DNA of 64,000 nt from Sepioteuthis lessoniana (taxonomy: Eukaryota > Mollusca > Cephalopoda > Myopsida > Loliginidae), in NCBI GenBank assembly GCA_963585895.1, contig OY757921.1:79246316-79310315 (forward strand), written 5' to 3'. Shown in pieces: positions 10,801 to 22,459 of the stretch. The notes beneath the pieces were generated by a model. That model worked only from the letters and a program-made list of their open reading frames with translations, was not told where the DNA came from and searched no databases. Each line of letters opens with the position of its first letter. The first letter of the stretch is position 1. The translations under genes and the position numbers were made by a program.

Positions 10801-11110
10801 AACAAAATGAAGTCATACGAAAAATGTCAAAAGCAGCTACAATTGTCTCCCTTCGTTCAGGACATCTTGCAAAGTTATCTATAAGCCAATCGACGTTTTC
10901 TCTCATTTTTGCTAGAAGGCCAGCTATTTACCCGGCATTCTGCCCATTCTATCCTGTAAGACAGATTGTAAAACATAAGTTTATTTTCATTCCCGAGTTT
11001 CTAATTGCTAGAAAAAACGATGTTGAAAAAATCTTTTGCTCTTCCTCCAGAAAGTTATCTGAATTGCAAAAATCTTTTTCCTGGATCAACATTTACTGTA
11101 ACATATTATA

Positions 11111-11272
11111 AGGCGAGCTTAGTGTTACGGTTATAGTTATAGGAAACTGAATCGATGAACGAGTTCGAATCCTGGACGAAGTTGTTTGTGTTTCAGTTCG
11201 CGTTAATGCCCTTGGAGAAAGACATAAAACCATATGTTCTCCCTCTAGCTATTGGTAAATAGTTAAATAGAC
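11111..11272 (+). repeat. SINE A, 5' part
   Basis: GTGTTACGGTTATAGTTATAG head, GAGTTCGAATCCTGG B box, stopping after CTATTGGTAAATAG. Confidence 0.7.
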
Positions 11273-11278
11273 AGGTGT

Positions 11279-12085
11279 GATTTGGTTTGGTTGGGTTAGA
11301 TTTTATGGCATATCAACCATTGTAGGTTATTTAAAGCCAAATCCTCTCTATACATATATATTAAATATATATGATTTGGTTTGGTTGGGGTTTATGGCAT
11401 ATCAACCATTGTGGGTTATTTAATGCCAAATCCTCTTTATACATATATATTAAATATATACGATTTGGTTTGGTTGGATTTTATGGCATATCAACCACTG
11501 TGGGTTATCTGATGTCAAATCCTCTTCATACGTACGTAAATATGTATAATTTGTAAACACATTTTGATAACATTTTTAACCGAGCCTAAGCTCATTTCTT
11601 TTGTTTTTGTTTTTTTGTTTTTTTGTTTGTTTTTTTTTGCAAACAGTTAAAAGTATTGCTATTTAAAACTGATTATTCTATTCAACATTACTCATATGTT
11701 TGCACACAGTTGAATTATTCCAAGTATTGCTAGGTATCACTACCAATTCAATTAAACATTAGTCATTTGTTTACACACAATCAAATGATTAAACAGTTCT
11801 ATTTCAAGCAATTCAATTTAGCATGGATCATTCTTTTGCACTCAGTTTAAATGTTAAACAATTTATATTTGACCCATAGATAGGACCCTATCAGGTGTTA
11901 CCACTCCGGGCCAGAGTAGACCCGGGAGCAGTGGCAATGAAAGGATACTCCACATTCCCCAAAGCTCCAGCATTACTGGAACCTCACAATCAGATTGTTT
12001 CGTGTCTTATCCAGGACGCTCGTTGTAGGGGAGTCCCCTCTGCAGAAGTCCAGTCGGTGTATTCTACAGCTCAAGCCGACTGAAC
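11279..12085 (+). repeat. composite repeat E with a triplicated head
   Basis: The head (GATTTGGTTTGGTTGG to GCCAAATCCTC) occurs three times at about 11279, 11371 and 11460, with about 90-bp spacing. Internal units and a full 3' module follow. Confidence 0.8.
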
Positions 12086-12090
12086 TGGGA

Positions 12091-12208
12091 TATATTGGAT
12101 TCTTTAGCCTTGTTAAAGTAACTAGTCTACAAGAACGAAAATAGTAGTTCGTTTAAAAGTTGACCTTGTGTCACACCCTGTTCGTGGTGAATGGGTTTGG
12201 TAAATTCA
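12091..12208 (+). repeat. SINE A, 3' part
   Basis: TTGGATTCTTTAGCCTTG through TTGACCTTGTGTCACACCC to GGTTTGGTAAATTC. It directly follows a repeat E copy. Confidence 0.65.
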
Positions 12209-12406
12209 AACATATCGTAAGGATAAAGAAAACTAATCTTTTCTGCTGATATAAATAGTTGAGTCTGCAGTCACTCCAAAGTACTTAGCTATCTCTACTT
12301 CAGCGATTATCTTTGATAGAATCTTGGCTGTCAACTCGCTTGATACAAAGAAGTTAAACAGTGTTGTGAAGCGAGCATTCCGTCCATGGGTCTTTGCTCT
12401 GTATAA

Positions 12407-12688
12407 TCATATTTACCTAACCCCTCCGCTCGGGCAGGATATAACACAAAGTCAATCTCTAAGCGGAGTTTAACAGGTTTGAATTCAGAGTATTCCTTCT
12501 CCTAGACTAGAACCCAGTCTGTTCTACTATTTACCAATAGCTGGAGGGAGAATAATTGGATTCATACTTTTCCCAAGGGTATTAAGGATATGTGAAATGC
12601 AATTAGTCTTGTCCAGGATTTGAACTCGTGTCGCCATGTCCAATTCCTACGTCGATAACCATTACACCACAGGTACCTTCCTTTGCTC
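12407..12688 (-). repeat. SINE A, full length
   Basis: The 3' end CATATTTACCTAACCCCTCC is at left, and the head with GAACTCGTGTCGCC and GATAACCATTACACC at right. Confidence 0.85.
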
Positions 12689-12689
12689 T

Positions 12690-13403
12690 ATATTATTATT
12701 TATTATTTTATGCCTCTTTGGAAATCTCCGCTTTTTACTGTCTTCTCACCTTAGCTTCTTTTTTTAATCTCTACATTGAACATATACACAATACAATATC
12801 TTTATATAGATTAAATTCTATTAAGTAATTCATACGATATTTCCAAAAAAATTCCCATCTTAAATTCGTTTTCTTACCATTGTTTTTTTTTTTTTTTTTC
12901 TGAAATCATCTAATTAAATCCTAAAATTTTCTACACTATTGTTGAGTTTTTGATCCAATTAGCCATTTTTCCCAAAAGTATATGACTTTATGAGCCAAAC
13001 AGATACAACAGTTAAGTCGACTTAGTTTTTGAAATCTATCTATATAGTAAATTTCCAGTTCAAGGAGAAACTTTTAAAAAATGTCAACCTGAATTAGAAA
13101 TTCCGTTGATTATTTTGAAAGTTTGAATTTCTTATTTCTTGTAAAATAGTTCATCCTAATTTCTTATAACTGTAATCTTTTACATTTTTATTATTTGTGC
13201 CATTTTCTTTTTTATACCTTCTAATCTCAATATTACACTCCGATTTCCAAGTCTTGAGACTGGGGACCAGGCTTGAGTACAATATTCTATATGAAGAGTT
13301 ATTAGGATTTTATAGGTTTTCTTTTAAAATTGACCTCCACTAAAATAAAACGTCTAACCATCCAATCATTTCATTTGCTCACGATACAATAGACAAAATA
13401 TGA
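12690..13403. other. AT-rich stretch without recognisable gene
   Basis: Low-complexity AT sequence with a poly-T run at 12881-12899. I see no repeat copy and no coding signal. Confidence 0.55.
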
Positions 13404-14113
13404 TTGTTAGCTTTAAATATATTGATAATATCTATTTTAAATATATTAATAGCAATATCTATTTTAAATATATTGATAGCAATATCTATTTTAGATATAT
13501 TGATAGCAATATCTATTTTAGATATATTGATAGCAATATCTATTTTAAATATATTAATAGCAATACCTATTTTAAATACATTGATAGCAATATCTATTCT
13601 AAATATATTGATAGAAATATCTACTTTAAATATATTAATAGCAATACCTATTTTAAATACATTGATAGCAATATCTATTCTAAAAATACTGACAGCAATA
13701 TCTATTCTAAATGTATTGATTGCAATACCTATTTTAAATACATTGATAGCATTATCTATTCTAAATATATTGATAGCAATATCTATTTTAAATATATTGA
13801 TAGCAAAACCTATCTTAAATATATTGATATCAATATCTATTCTAAATATATTGATAGCAATATCTATTTTAAATATATTGATAGCAATACCTATTTTAAA
13901 TATATTGATAGCAATATCTATTTTAAATGTATTAATAGCAATATCTACTTTAAATATACTGGTAGCAACATCTATTTTAAATATATTAATAGCAATACCT
14001 ATTTTAAATATATTAATACCAATATCTATTTTAAATATATTGATAGCAATATCTATTCTAAATATATTGATAGCAACATCTATTTCAAATATATTGATAG
14101 CAATATCTATTTA
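13404..14113. repeat. 27-bp minisatellite, about 26 units
   Basis: The unit TTTTAAATATATTGATAGCA plus ATATCTA is repeated with point changes only. The period is a multiple of three, so two plus frames stay open (9-residue units such as YIDSNIYFK and ISILNILIA). I regard the frames as by-products of the period. Confidence 0.93.
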
Positions 14114-14177
14114 AAAAATTGCTTCTTTATGACAAAGTACTAAGTGAATAAGGAATACTTTTCAAATTTCAGTTGAG

Positions 14178-14398
14178 CATGGAGAGTGGGATAATGGCCA
14201 AAGTGCACTGCAGCCTCAAAAGAAGCGAGTTCGAACTCTAGTCGCGCTATAACCTTCACTTTCGGACAAATACTCTGTGGAAAGGCATAAACCCCGTCTT
14301 GCCGTGGGTTAAATAGAACCACAGCTGTTTTTTCTACAAGGATGTGCTGGGGATTAATTTACCTACTCAGGTGGATATTCCATCAAACAAAGAAGCTA
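14178..14398 (+). repeat. SINE C
   Basis: GGGATAATGGCCAAAGTGC head, GAGTTCGAACTC B box, and a CCATCAAACAAAGAAGC tail. Confidence 0.75.
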
Positions 14399-14530
14399 AA
14401 CCATCAGTTAAGGAAACATTAATAATTTTATTAAAATCAAGTTCCTTATTTCATATTTGCAAGAGCTTTAATCATCGTGTAATGAACGACCCCTAGTTTC
14501 TTGTCACAAAAAGATGTTTTTATCATAGAT

Positions 14531-14787
14531 TACCTCATTGACCTAGTGGGTAGAGTGTTCGCCAATGGTCCGGGAGACCTGGGTTCAATCCCAGGTCGCG
14601 TCATACCAAAGACTTTAAAAATGGTACTTGATACCTCCTTGCTTAACACTTAGCAATATAAGGTACGTAACAAGGGTAAAGTGGAGCAATCCAGGGAAAG
14701 GAGTAGCGCCCTCCCTACACCTCGGTGTAGTAGCTATTGAAAAGGGAGCCTTCAGGTCGCCCTCGACTACGGTCACCAACTTTACTT
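14531..14787 (+). repeat. SINE B, full length
   Basis: TGACCTAGTGGGTAGAGTG head, GGGTTCAATCCC B box, ending CACCAACTTTACTTACC. Confidence 0.85.
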
Positions 14788-14811
14788 ACCTGTAATGAAC
14801 AACCCTTAACT

Positions 14812-15061
14812 TTGGCTGGCCTAATGAGTTGAGTGTTCGCCAATGATCCGGGAGACTGGGATTCAATCCCAGGTCGAGTCATACCAAAGACTCAAAAAAT
14901 GGTACTTAATGCAGCCATCCATTATAAGATAAGGATCAAGAGTAAAGTGGAGCAATCCAAGGAATGGAGTAGCGCCCTCCCCTACACCTCGGTGTAGTAG
15001 TTATTGAAAAGGGAGCCTTCGGGTCACCCTCGACTAAGGTCGCCCACTTTACTTTTACTTT
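14812..15061 (+). repeat. SINE B, slightly shortened
   Basis: ATGAGTTGAGTGTTCGCC head, GGATTCAATCCC B box, (TTTACT)n-like tail. Part of the middle (the CTTAACACTCAGC segment) is missing. Confidence 0.82.
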
Positions 15062-15065
15062 TACT

Positions 15066-15305
15066 TTTGATGAGGGAGTCCTTGTAACGTAGTGGTTAAC
15101 GTGCCGGACTGCGATATCGTAGTATGTGAGTTCAAACTTCAATTACGCTATTACGTTCAATTTCAGACTAACACCTTTGAGAATGGTATGAAACCCTTCA
15201 CTCTCCTCAGCTATGGGTTAAATAGTACCACTACTGTTCTTCTACAAGGGTGGATTTAGCATTAAATAACCCAAGATAGTTTATATGCCATTAAACAAAA
15301 AAAAT
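15066..15305 (+). repeat. SINE C, full length
   Basis: The head is AACGTAGTGGTTAACGTGCC and the B-box-like part GAGTTCAAACTTC. It follows directly on a SINE B. Confidence 0.8.
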
Positions 15306-15593
15306 TAAAACTGAAAACTACTAACTCAGTCAATGCATTTCTATAAATAATCAATGTAATATAGACCTTGATGTAGTCTACCGTGTTTACTGGGATATTC
15401 CAAACATATTAAAACCCTTCCACTGACATACAATAGCATTGATAATATGATTAACGTTGAGTAAAAACTTCGTTATCTTATTGATGGCCTTTGTTTATGT
15501 ATCAGTTATATGCTATGACACTTTGGATCGAAGTTATGGCAAGGTTAGGCTAAGAAATAGGATAAGTCTCGACGTTTCAAAAATATATCCCAT

Positions 15594-15655
15594 GTAATGA
15601 ACGACCCTTAGTTTTGAGGTGAAAAATTGGTCATAAAGAGTCGTTCATTACACGA
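15594..15655. repeat. short hairpin repeat with GTAATGAACGAC arms
   Basis: ATGTAATGAACGACCCTTAG is answered by GAGTCGTTCATTACACGAG. The same arm, partly changed, also occurs at 14476 and 14793. Confidence 0.65.
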
Positions 15656-15663
15656 GTATATAG

Positions 15664-16232
15664 GTTGGTTGGTTGGTTGTTTTGTTTAACGGCATATCAA
15701 CCCATTTCGGGTCATTTAAGGCCGAACTAAATTTCAAACAATTAAGTTTCGCATAAGTATAGTTTTTCTTTACAAACAGTTAAATGACAAAACAGTTCTA
15801 TTACAAACAATTCAGTTTAGCATAAATACACAGTTTAGCTCTATTTAAAAACAGTTCTATTTCGAGCAGTTCAGTCTAGCATAAGTGCGCAGTTTCAGAG
15901 TCAAAAACAGTTCTATTTCAAACAATCCTGTTTAGTATAAGTATAGTTTTTAGTTTACACATAGTTAAATGTCAAAACCAGTTCTATTTCAAACAATTTA
16001 GTTTAGCATATGTACACAGTTTAGCTCTATTTTACCCCTATCAGGTGCTACCACTCAGAGTGGACCGGCGAGCGGTGGCAATGAAGGGGTACTCTGCATT
16101 CCCCAAAGCTCCAACATTACTGAAACCTCACCATCAGATTGTTTAGTGTCATATCTAAGACACACGATGGGGGGGGCTTACCTCTTTGCAGTGAAGCAGT
16201 CGGTGTATTCTACAGCCCCAGCCGACTGGACA
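15664..16232 (+). repeat. composite repeat E, nearly complete
   Basis: The head is GGTTGGTTGGTTGTTTTG, followed by four or five internal units and a 3' module ending CCCCAGCCGACTGG. The module has a short deletion after ACCACTC. Confidence 0.82.
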
Positions 16233-16415
16233 AACGAGTATATAGGTAGATTTTTAAAACTCCTAAAAATCTTGTTTTGGTAAAAAAAAAAAAAAAAAAA
16301 TTATGGGATCTCATCAATATAACTGTAAATATAAATGTGATCAATAACTTCCAAATAACGTAATTCAATTTGAAAATGATTAATACTTTAGATGCTTTCC
16401 TTAATCCAGTTTCAA

Positions 16416-16862
16416 ATTGGTTGGTTGGTTGGTTGGTTGGGTTTTATGGCATATTAACCTTTGTAGGTCATTTAACACCAAATCTATTTTTATGTAAATA
16501 ATCAGTTCGATTTAAAACAATTCAGTTTAGAATGAGTACACAGTTTAATTGTCAAAAACATTTCTATTTCAAACTATTCAGTTTATTCAAACAGTTATAT
16601 ATAACAATTCAGTTTAGTGTAAGTACAGTTTCAATGTCAAAATCAGTTCAATTTCAAACAATTCAGTTTAGCATAAGCTCGCAGTTTAAATGTAAATACA
16701 TTTTAATTGTCAAAAACATTTCTATTTCAAACTACTCAGTTTAATCAAACAATTCAGTTTAGCATAAGTATGCCCTTGGTTCTATTTAACCCATAGATAG
16801 GGTCCTATCAGGTGCTACCACTCTGGGCCAGAGTGGACCTGCGAACGGTGACAGTGAAGGGT
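16416..16862 (+). repeat. composite repeat E
   Basis: (TTGG)n head at 16420-16440, five internal units, and the beginning of the 3' module (CTACCACTCTGGGCCAGAGT). Confidence 0.78.
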
Positions 16863-16869
16863 TTGTAGG

Positions 16870-17362
16870 GAACGAATAAATAAATAAAAAAATTAAATTT
16901 AAAAAAAATAAATAAATAAATAGATAAAAAGAAAACTATTAAATTTGAAGAAACTCACAGAGGTCTCTAACGGAAAAGAAGACGACGCATGCGTAAAAGA
17001 AAAAAGGATTTTTCCCCTTGAAAAAGGAAACGATATCATCTTTCTCTTTCAGGCAGTGTGCGTCGAACCGACAAGACCATTTTGCTGTCTGGTGTTTTGG
17101 GCACCATGCTACGTCACAAGACGTAGCGTTGGTTAGTCCTTCACCAAGTAAATAAAGGAAAGTATGGAAGAAATGTTTTCGTCTCTTATCTGTTTCTATC
17201 TTTTCTTTTTGTATATTTCTTTTGGGACTTTCTTTGGGCAAGGCATTGCGCCGGCCAGTCAACGTAGGGTGAAACAGTGTAACCAAAATATGGGGTCAGA
17301 TATCTTACGGCAACACAGCCTTGCCCTTAGCCCCTGACCTTCAAAAGCCTTCAAATCCCACA
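16870..17362. other. stretch without recognisable gene
   Basis: AT-rich start with (AAAT)n, then mixed sequence. Open frames of 63 to 115 codons overlap on both strands and match no family I know. Confidence 0.5.
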
Positions 17363-17480
17363 GGTTACTCCGCATTCCCCAAAGCTCCAGCATTACTGGA
17401 ACTTCACCATCAGATTGTTTAGTGTCATATTCGCAGAGAAGCAGTCGGTGTATTCTACACCCCCAGCCGACTGGGTAATT
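17363..17480 (+). repeat. composite repeat E, 3' module fragment
   Basis: ACTCCGCATTCCCCAAAGCT to CCCAGCCGACTGGG, with an internal deletion after GTGTCATAT. Confidence 0.7.
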
Positions 17481-17554
17481 CAAATTGGTTTCTTTCGAAC
17501 GAAGAAGAAATTTTAAACACACACACACAGATATATGTACATAAATATATGAGT

Positions 17555-18115
17555 GTGTGGGGGGTGCGAAATCAGATACACGAATATGGCCATGTGCGAA
17601 ATGGGTGAAATGGACATCGAATGTTGATTACGATTGAACATAGGATTCTCGGAATTCGAAAACACGTAACGACTGCTTGTTCAGGTACGAAACCTTTTTA
17701 TTAACTTTGAGTTAAAGGTTTCAACGTAAGGAGGAGAGACACAATCTTCTATGCTGCCTTATTCATTTGGCCCCCATCTCAAGTGGCCCCCATAGGGCGC
17801 AAGTTCGCCTCGCGTCTGTGAGCTCCAAAAGTCGATCCTTCTCGTTTGGCGTCTAGTACCCGACTCTTTCTCTCTTCAAATTCTCAGACAAACCTCTGCG
17901 CGCTTCCGGTGCGTGACGTCACCCGCACCCTGTCACCTCGGTTCGTTTCGGACTATTATGACATCTGAGTGACACCTCCATCCGCCCGCGCTCACCCGCG
18001 TTAACACCTGCTTCAATGTTGCACCTAACTAACTCATGTGCTTAGCCGAAAGGTTCTCAGCCTAACTAAACTCAAAGGCATGAACCGAAATCCCTCGGCT
18101 ATTTTATAACATGGG
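17555..18115. other. GC- and CpG-rich segment with CRE palindrome, unclassified
   Basis: GTGACGTCAC (17913-17922) is a perfect CRE-type palindrome inside the most CpG-dense part of the window. On the minus strand a TATAAAATAG motif lies at 18099-18108 and GTTAATAAAAAGG at about 17700. It could be an old promoter or a solo LTR. No coding frame is attached and no second copy is present, so I cannot decide. Confidence 0.4.
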
Positions 18116-18439
18116 TATACATTCTTGTACGTGATATTTAGATTTAGAATAGTTTGAATGTGTCTGTATTCAGTTATTAAGCATCTCCGTTAGATATACA
18201 GTTTCGTCAAACATCACGTCCAAAATGTAAACAAGGAAAAAAAAAATAATATGAAAATTCCGGCGACCTCTTTTATAAGATACTCAGAATATTCGTTAAA
18301 AAGAAAAATTAACGACGTATGCGTGTCGTATCATACGCACTGGATAACTTTTGTTTCTTTTGTTTGATGGGGGGGGGAAAAAACAAAAAATAGAACATGG
18401 TTTTATGAAAATGGCCGAGTCACATTTGTGTGTATAGAC

Positions 18440-19287
18440 ACGAGGATCGTTCAAAAAGTTCTAATCCTCACACGGGAAAGAGAATCATAATTGACATTTT
18501 TATTGTGGTGTAATATATGTACTTGAGTTATGGTATTTTAGATAATAAATGAGAAGTACAAATAAAAAGAGGAATTTTATTCTTCGTATACAGCGCCACG
18601 TGTTGGCTAGAAAATGTCCGGCGGTCAACACGCGTGTTTAGTATATGGAATCTCTTCAGCAACTGGCTTCCTCTTCTCCTGCTCTTGGGTCGTTTCCGGC
18701 GACTCTACTATCTCCGCTGATTGGGCAGAGGGAGAGGGAGAGCGAGAGAGAAAAGGAGAGAGAAGGAAAGAGAGAAGAGTGAGAGGCGATGGATTCTGGG
18801 ATAGCATTCCTTGGCCGAGGAGGAAGTAAGGACCAAGATTTCTGTTGAGGTAGTATTGACTGCCCCATTTACTGACCTTAGTAAGGGAGGTGATACTACA
18901 GTGGCAACACAATACCACTTCTTATAAAACTAGAGGTGGGGGCGTCTTCGTGATGTAATGGTTAACGCGGTAGACTGTGGAATCGTAGTAAGCGAGATCG
19001 AATTCTAGTCGCACTATTACGCTCAATTTCGGACTAATACCTTGGGAAAGGTATGAACCTCCTTATCCTCCCAGCTATGGGTTAAATAGTACCACTAATG
19101 TTCTTCTAGAAGGATGGCTTCGGTATTAAATAACCTACAACGGTTGATATGCCATTAAACAAAGAAACCAAACCATTCTCGAAAAACTAATTCAGATTTC
19201 TGAGCAAGTGAGGCCCATTCAGAGGTGAGGGGTGCACGACAAATTTAAAATCTGGGTAGAACTTAGAACTTTTTGAATGACCCTCGT
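18440..19287. mobile_element. mariner-type non-autonomous element with 25-bp inverted ends
   Basis: The left end ACGAGGATCGTTCAAAAAGT is matched by the inverted right end ACGAGGGTCATTCAAAAAGT. TA steps lie next to both ends. The interior has no transposase but contains a purine-rich tract (18726-18780) and a SINE C. It abuts the mariner relic. Confidence 0.6.
18940..19172 (+). repeat. SINE C, full length
   Basis: The tRNA-like head is GTAATGGTTAACGCGGTAGA with GAGATCGAATTCTAG as B box. The body is CTCCCAGCTATGGGTTAAAT and the tail GCCATTAAACAAAGAAACC. Confidence 0.82.
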
Positions 19288-20070
19288 ATATGTTCTATAA
19301 ATAAAGATGAATTTTGCCTAAGGACTTGGCAAATAGTTGCACTTTTTTCAAGAAAATTAATTAGTGATGGGTCATGTCCCAGAAGACTGTCAATATGACT
19401 TTCTTTACTGACTGTTGCACCCGGAACTGGGTTGATTTTCATCAACTGGATCCAGTAGATGGGTCACAATTCGGCCGGCCGTGGTGTCAACGGTACGAAG
19501 TTGGTCGGGTGTATCACATCTCTGGACATACATCGAGCCTCAAGGGGCCGTCTCCCCAGGCTTTAACCCTCCTTGGAGGAGTTAGGTTTATCGCCAGGCA
19601 CCTGAGTCACCTCTCTTTAGGGGAATGCCGACCCTGCACCCGGACCCACCTTTTAAAAGGCCTTGTGCCACACTTACTAGTTTGGTGGAGCGGTCAACAA
19701 ATACCGTTGCGCCTGGAATTTTTCCTTTACCGGAGAGTCAGTGTGTTTCCATTCCATGGACTGTCTTTTCGACTCAGTCTCGGAGCAGCAAACCCATATT
19801 TAGCCCATTTGTAAATATTTTTGACTAAAACTTGCTTCTCCGTACACATCACAATTTTTTCTATAAATCTCACATGGTTTGCACTTCTCAGCCACCAAAA
19901 ATTTGATGACAGACCTCTGTTGAAGTTTGGAGCACTATATTTGATTTGAATAGCCATAAATATTTTATCTCCAGAGCTATGGAAGGTGGGAGAGGATTCC
20001 GTGTGGAAACGAGCACTTTTTTTCAGATACCTGCTTTTCTGGGCAAGTTGAAGAGACGTGACAAGTCTGT
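19288..20070 (-). pseudogene. mariner-like transposase relic
   Basis: On the minus strand the N-terminal helix-turn-helix part includes IEKIVMCTEKQVLVKNIYKW, then AKYGFAAPRLSRKDSP. Later comes a stretch reading ATVSKESHIDSLLGHDP and ICQVLRQNSSLFIEH, like the mariner segment upstream of the second catalytic Asp. Several disruptions and an unrelated-looking GC-rich middle (about 19470-19700) make it a relic. It ends exactly where the inverted-repeat element at 18440-19287 begins. Confidence 0.55.
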
Positions 20071-20359
20071 CCATAACGTTAGCAAACCGATCTCCTGCCA
20101 GACACTATGTTAGGCAGCTTATATATCCGTCAAAGTCTAAGCAGTTGAGAATGTAGTAGAAAGTCTTTATATCTATCATCACGTTGAACTTCCATTCTCC
20201 GCGTACACCATCATGAAAGGCGCCGTAAAAAAACGTGAACGAATAAACAGTCCTATCTTAGTGGTAGAAAAAATGTCACAGAAGACCTATAAGTGAGGTG
20301 GGTGGTCTTCACTAGCCAAACATTAATCTAACTAGTTTCTATTACTGACCCAAATATAC

Positions 20360-20575
20360 TACCGCCCTGCCGACTAAGTTCTGTAGAATACGCCGACTAG
20401 ACTTCTGAAGAGGGCAAAGACTACGACTTCCCCCCACTCCAATGAGTGTCCAGCTTATGACATTAACATCGGATGGTGAGGCTCGAGTCCTGGAGTTTCA
20501 GAGAATGTAGAGAATCTCTTTATTACCATTACTCTCGGGTCCACTCTGACTCGAAATGGTAGTACCTGTCAGGTT
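20360..20575 (-). repeat. composite repeat E, 3' module, inverted
   Basis: The minus-oriented module runs from CTGTAGAATACGCCGACTAG to GGTCCACTCTGACTCG. It lies head to head with the plus copy starting at 20573. Confidence 0.65.
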
Positions 20576-21490
20576 TGGTTTGGTTGTTTGGTTTTTATGG
20601 CATATCAACCTTGGTTGGTTATTTAACGCCAAATCTATTTCTATACAAATAGTTCTATTTCAAACAATTCAGTTTAGCATGAGTACACAGTTTAATTGTC
20701 AAAAACATTTCTATTGCAAGCTATTCAATTTATTCAAAGAGTTCTAATTTAGCTAATTCGGTTCAGTATAAGTACAGAAGTTCTATATTAAACAATTCAG
20801 TTTAGTGTAAGTACAGTTTCAATGTCAAAAACAGTTCCATTTCAAACAATTCAGTTTAGCCTAAGCACGCAGTTTAATTGTCAAAAACAATTCTATTTCA
20901 AGCTATTCAGTTTAGTCAGTCAGTTCTAATTCAAACAATTCAGTTTAGCATAAGTATGCAGTTAGTTCTATTTAACCCAAAGATAGGACCTTATCAGGTA
21001 CTGTCATTCCGAGCCAGAGTGGACCTGGGAGCAATGCCAATGAAGGGGTGCTCCGCATTCCCGAAAGCTCCAGCATCACTGGAAACTCACCATTAGATTG
21101 TTTAGTGTCGTATCCAGGAGGTGCCCGTGGTGTAATGGTTATCATTGTAGGAAATGGACACAGTGACACGAGTTCAAATCCTTGACGAGACTGATGGCAT
21201 TTCACATAGCACTAATACCCTTGGGAAAGGTATGAATCCTATTATTCTCCCTCCAGCTATGGGTAAATAGTAGGGCAAACTGGGTTCTTCAGCCTTGGTG
21301 AGGCAACTAGTCTAGGAGAAGGAAAACTGTGAATTCAAACCTGTTAAAGTCCGCTTAAAAATTGACCTTGTGTCATATCTTGCCCGAGCGGAGGGGTTGG
21401 TAAATATGTATCCAGGACATTCATGGGGGGTAGTCTTACCCCTCTGCAGAGGTGCAGTCGTGTATTCTACAGCCCCAACCGACTGGGCAA
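20573..21490 (+). repeat. composite repeat E interrupted by a SINE A
   Basis: The copy has a TTTGGTTTGG head, five or six internal units, and a 3' module broken at 21118. It resumes at 21410 with TATCCAGGACATTC. Confidence 0.85.
21118..21410 (+). repeat. SINE A inserted in repeat E
   Basis: Full length: GGTGCCCGTGGTGTAATGG head, GAGTTCAAATCC B box, GGTTGGTAAATATG tail. GTATCCAG occurs on both sides and is its probable 8-bp target duplication. Confidence 0.88.
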
Positions 21491-22104
21491 GTACCTGTCA
21501 AGGTCCCACCAATGGTAAAAAAGAACTGTTCAATCATGTACAAAGGATCGTTATTATTAGTTATTTGAAACAATACAGTTGTGAACAAATTATTCGTTTT
21601 AGACAAGAATACTTGATGAATAGAAATAAAATAAGTAAGTAAAATTGGCGATCGTAGTCGAGAGCGACCCAAACGTTTCCTTTGAAACCATTTAATTGTA
21701 TACAAACAAATGATTAATATTAGATAGAATTATTAGTGTTAGATAAGAATACTTGGAACTATTTAACGGTGTGTACATGAATGAATTCTAACAACTCGTT
21801 TAAAAGTCAAATTACCAACAAAGTATTCGTTTTCAAATCACATATATACTACCGACCAAAAGTTCGGGACAGCCTTGAATTGTCTCTCTAAGTTCATAAA
21901 AAAAGGCTAATTTTGTATATTTGGATAAACAAATTCACCTATTGTGTACATGTAAACCCTTCCATAAAACTCAAAGAAATTTTTGTACAAATATTATAAT
22001 TTCATTTACATAAGCTTTGGAAATTTTATTCCAACTTGATACCTTTTCTAAACTGAAGAGATGAAATTTACAAATATTTCCACACGACTGCTTGGAAAAG
22101 TTTG
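21491..22104. other. stretch without recognisable gene
   Basis: AT-rich. A 3'-end fragment of SINE B lies at about 21636-21680 (AAGTAAAATTGGCGATCG). Nothing else is identifiable. Confidence 0.55.
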
Positions 22105-22320
22105 TTTGTCTGTTTGCATTTAACGGCATATCAACCTCAGTTGGTTATTCAATGCCAAATCCATTTTTATACAAATAAACATTTCCATTTCAAACAATTC
22201 AGTTTGGCATAAGTACACAGTTTAATTGTCAAAAAAATTATATTTCAAGCTATTCAGTTTATTCAAACAGTTCTATTTCAAACAATTCAGTTTAGCATGA
22301 CTACGCAGTTTAAATTAAAG
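22105..22320 (+). repeat. composite repeat E, 5' part
   Basis: It starts at TTTGCATTTAACGGCATATC, followed by three internal ATTTCAAACAATTCAGTTT-type units. The 3' module is missing. Confidence 0.7.
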
Positions 22321-22459
22321 GAATTAAAAGAGAATAAAATTTTCAATATAAAGAAAATTTGAAAGATAAAATTTGCAATATAAAGAAATTTTGAGAGAAT
22401 AAAATTTAATATGAAGGATTGACACTAAAGCCAAGTTTACTATTTAACTGGATAATGTT

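Noticed and set aside
13400-14143. 247-residue open frame as a gene
   Set aside because: Two frames are open for the same reason (27-bp period without stops). The product would be low-complexity repeats of an AT-only minisatellite.
16939-17286. 115-residue minus frame
   Set aside because: No family resemblance, overlapping open frames on the other strand, and no splice or promoter context.
19374-19814. 146-residue plus frame
   Set aside because: It is antisense to the mariner relic that explains the sequence.
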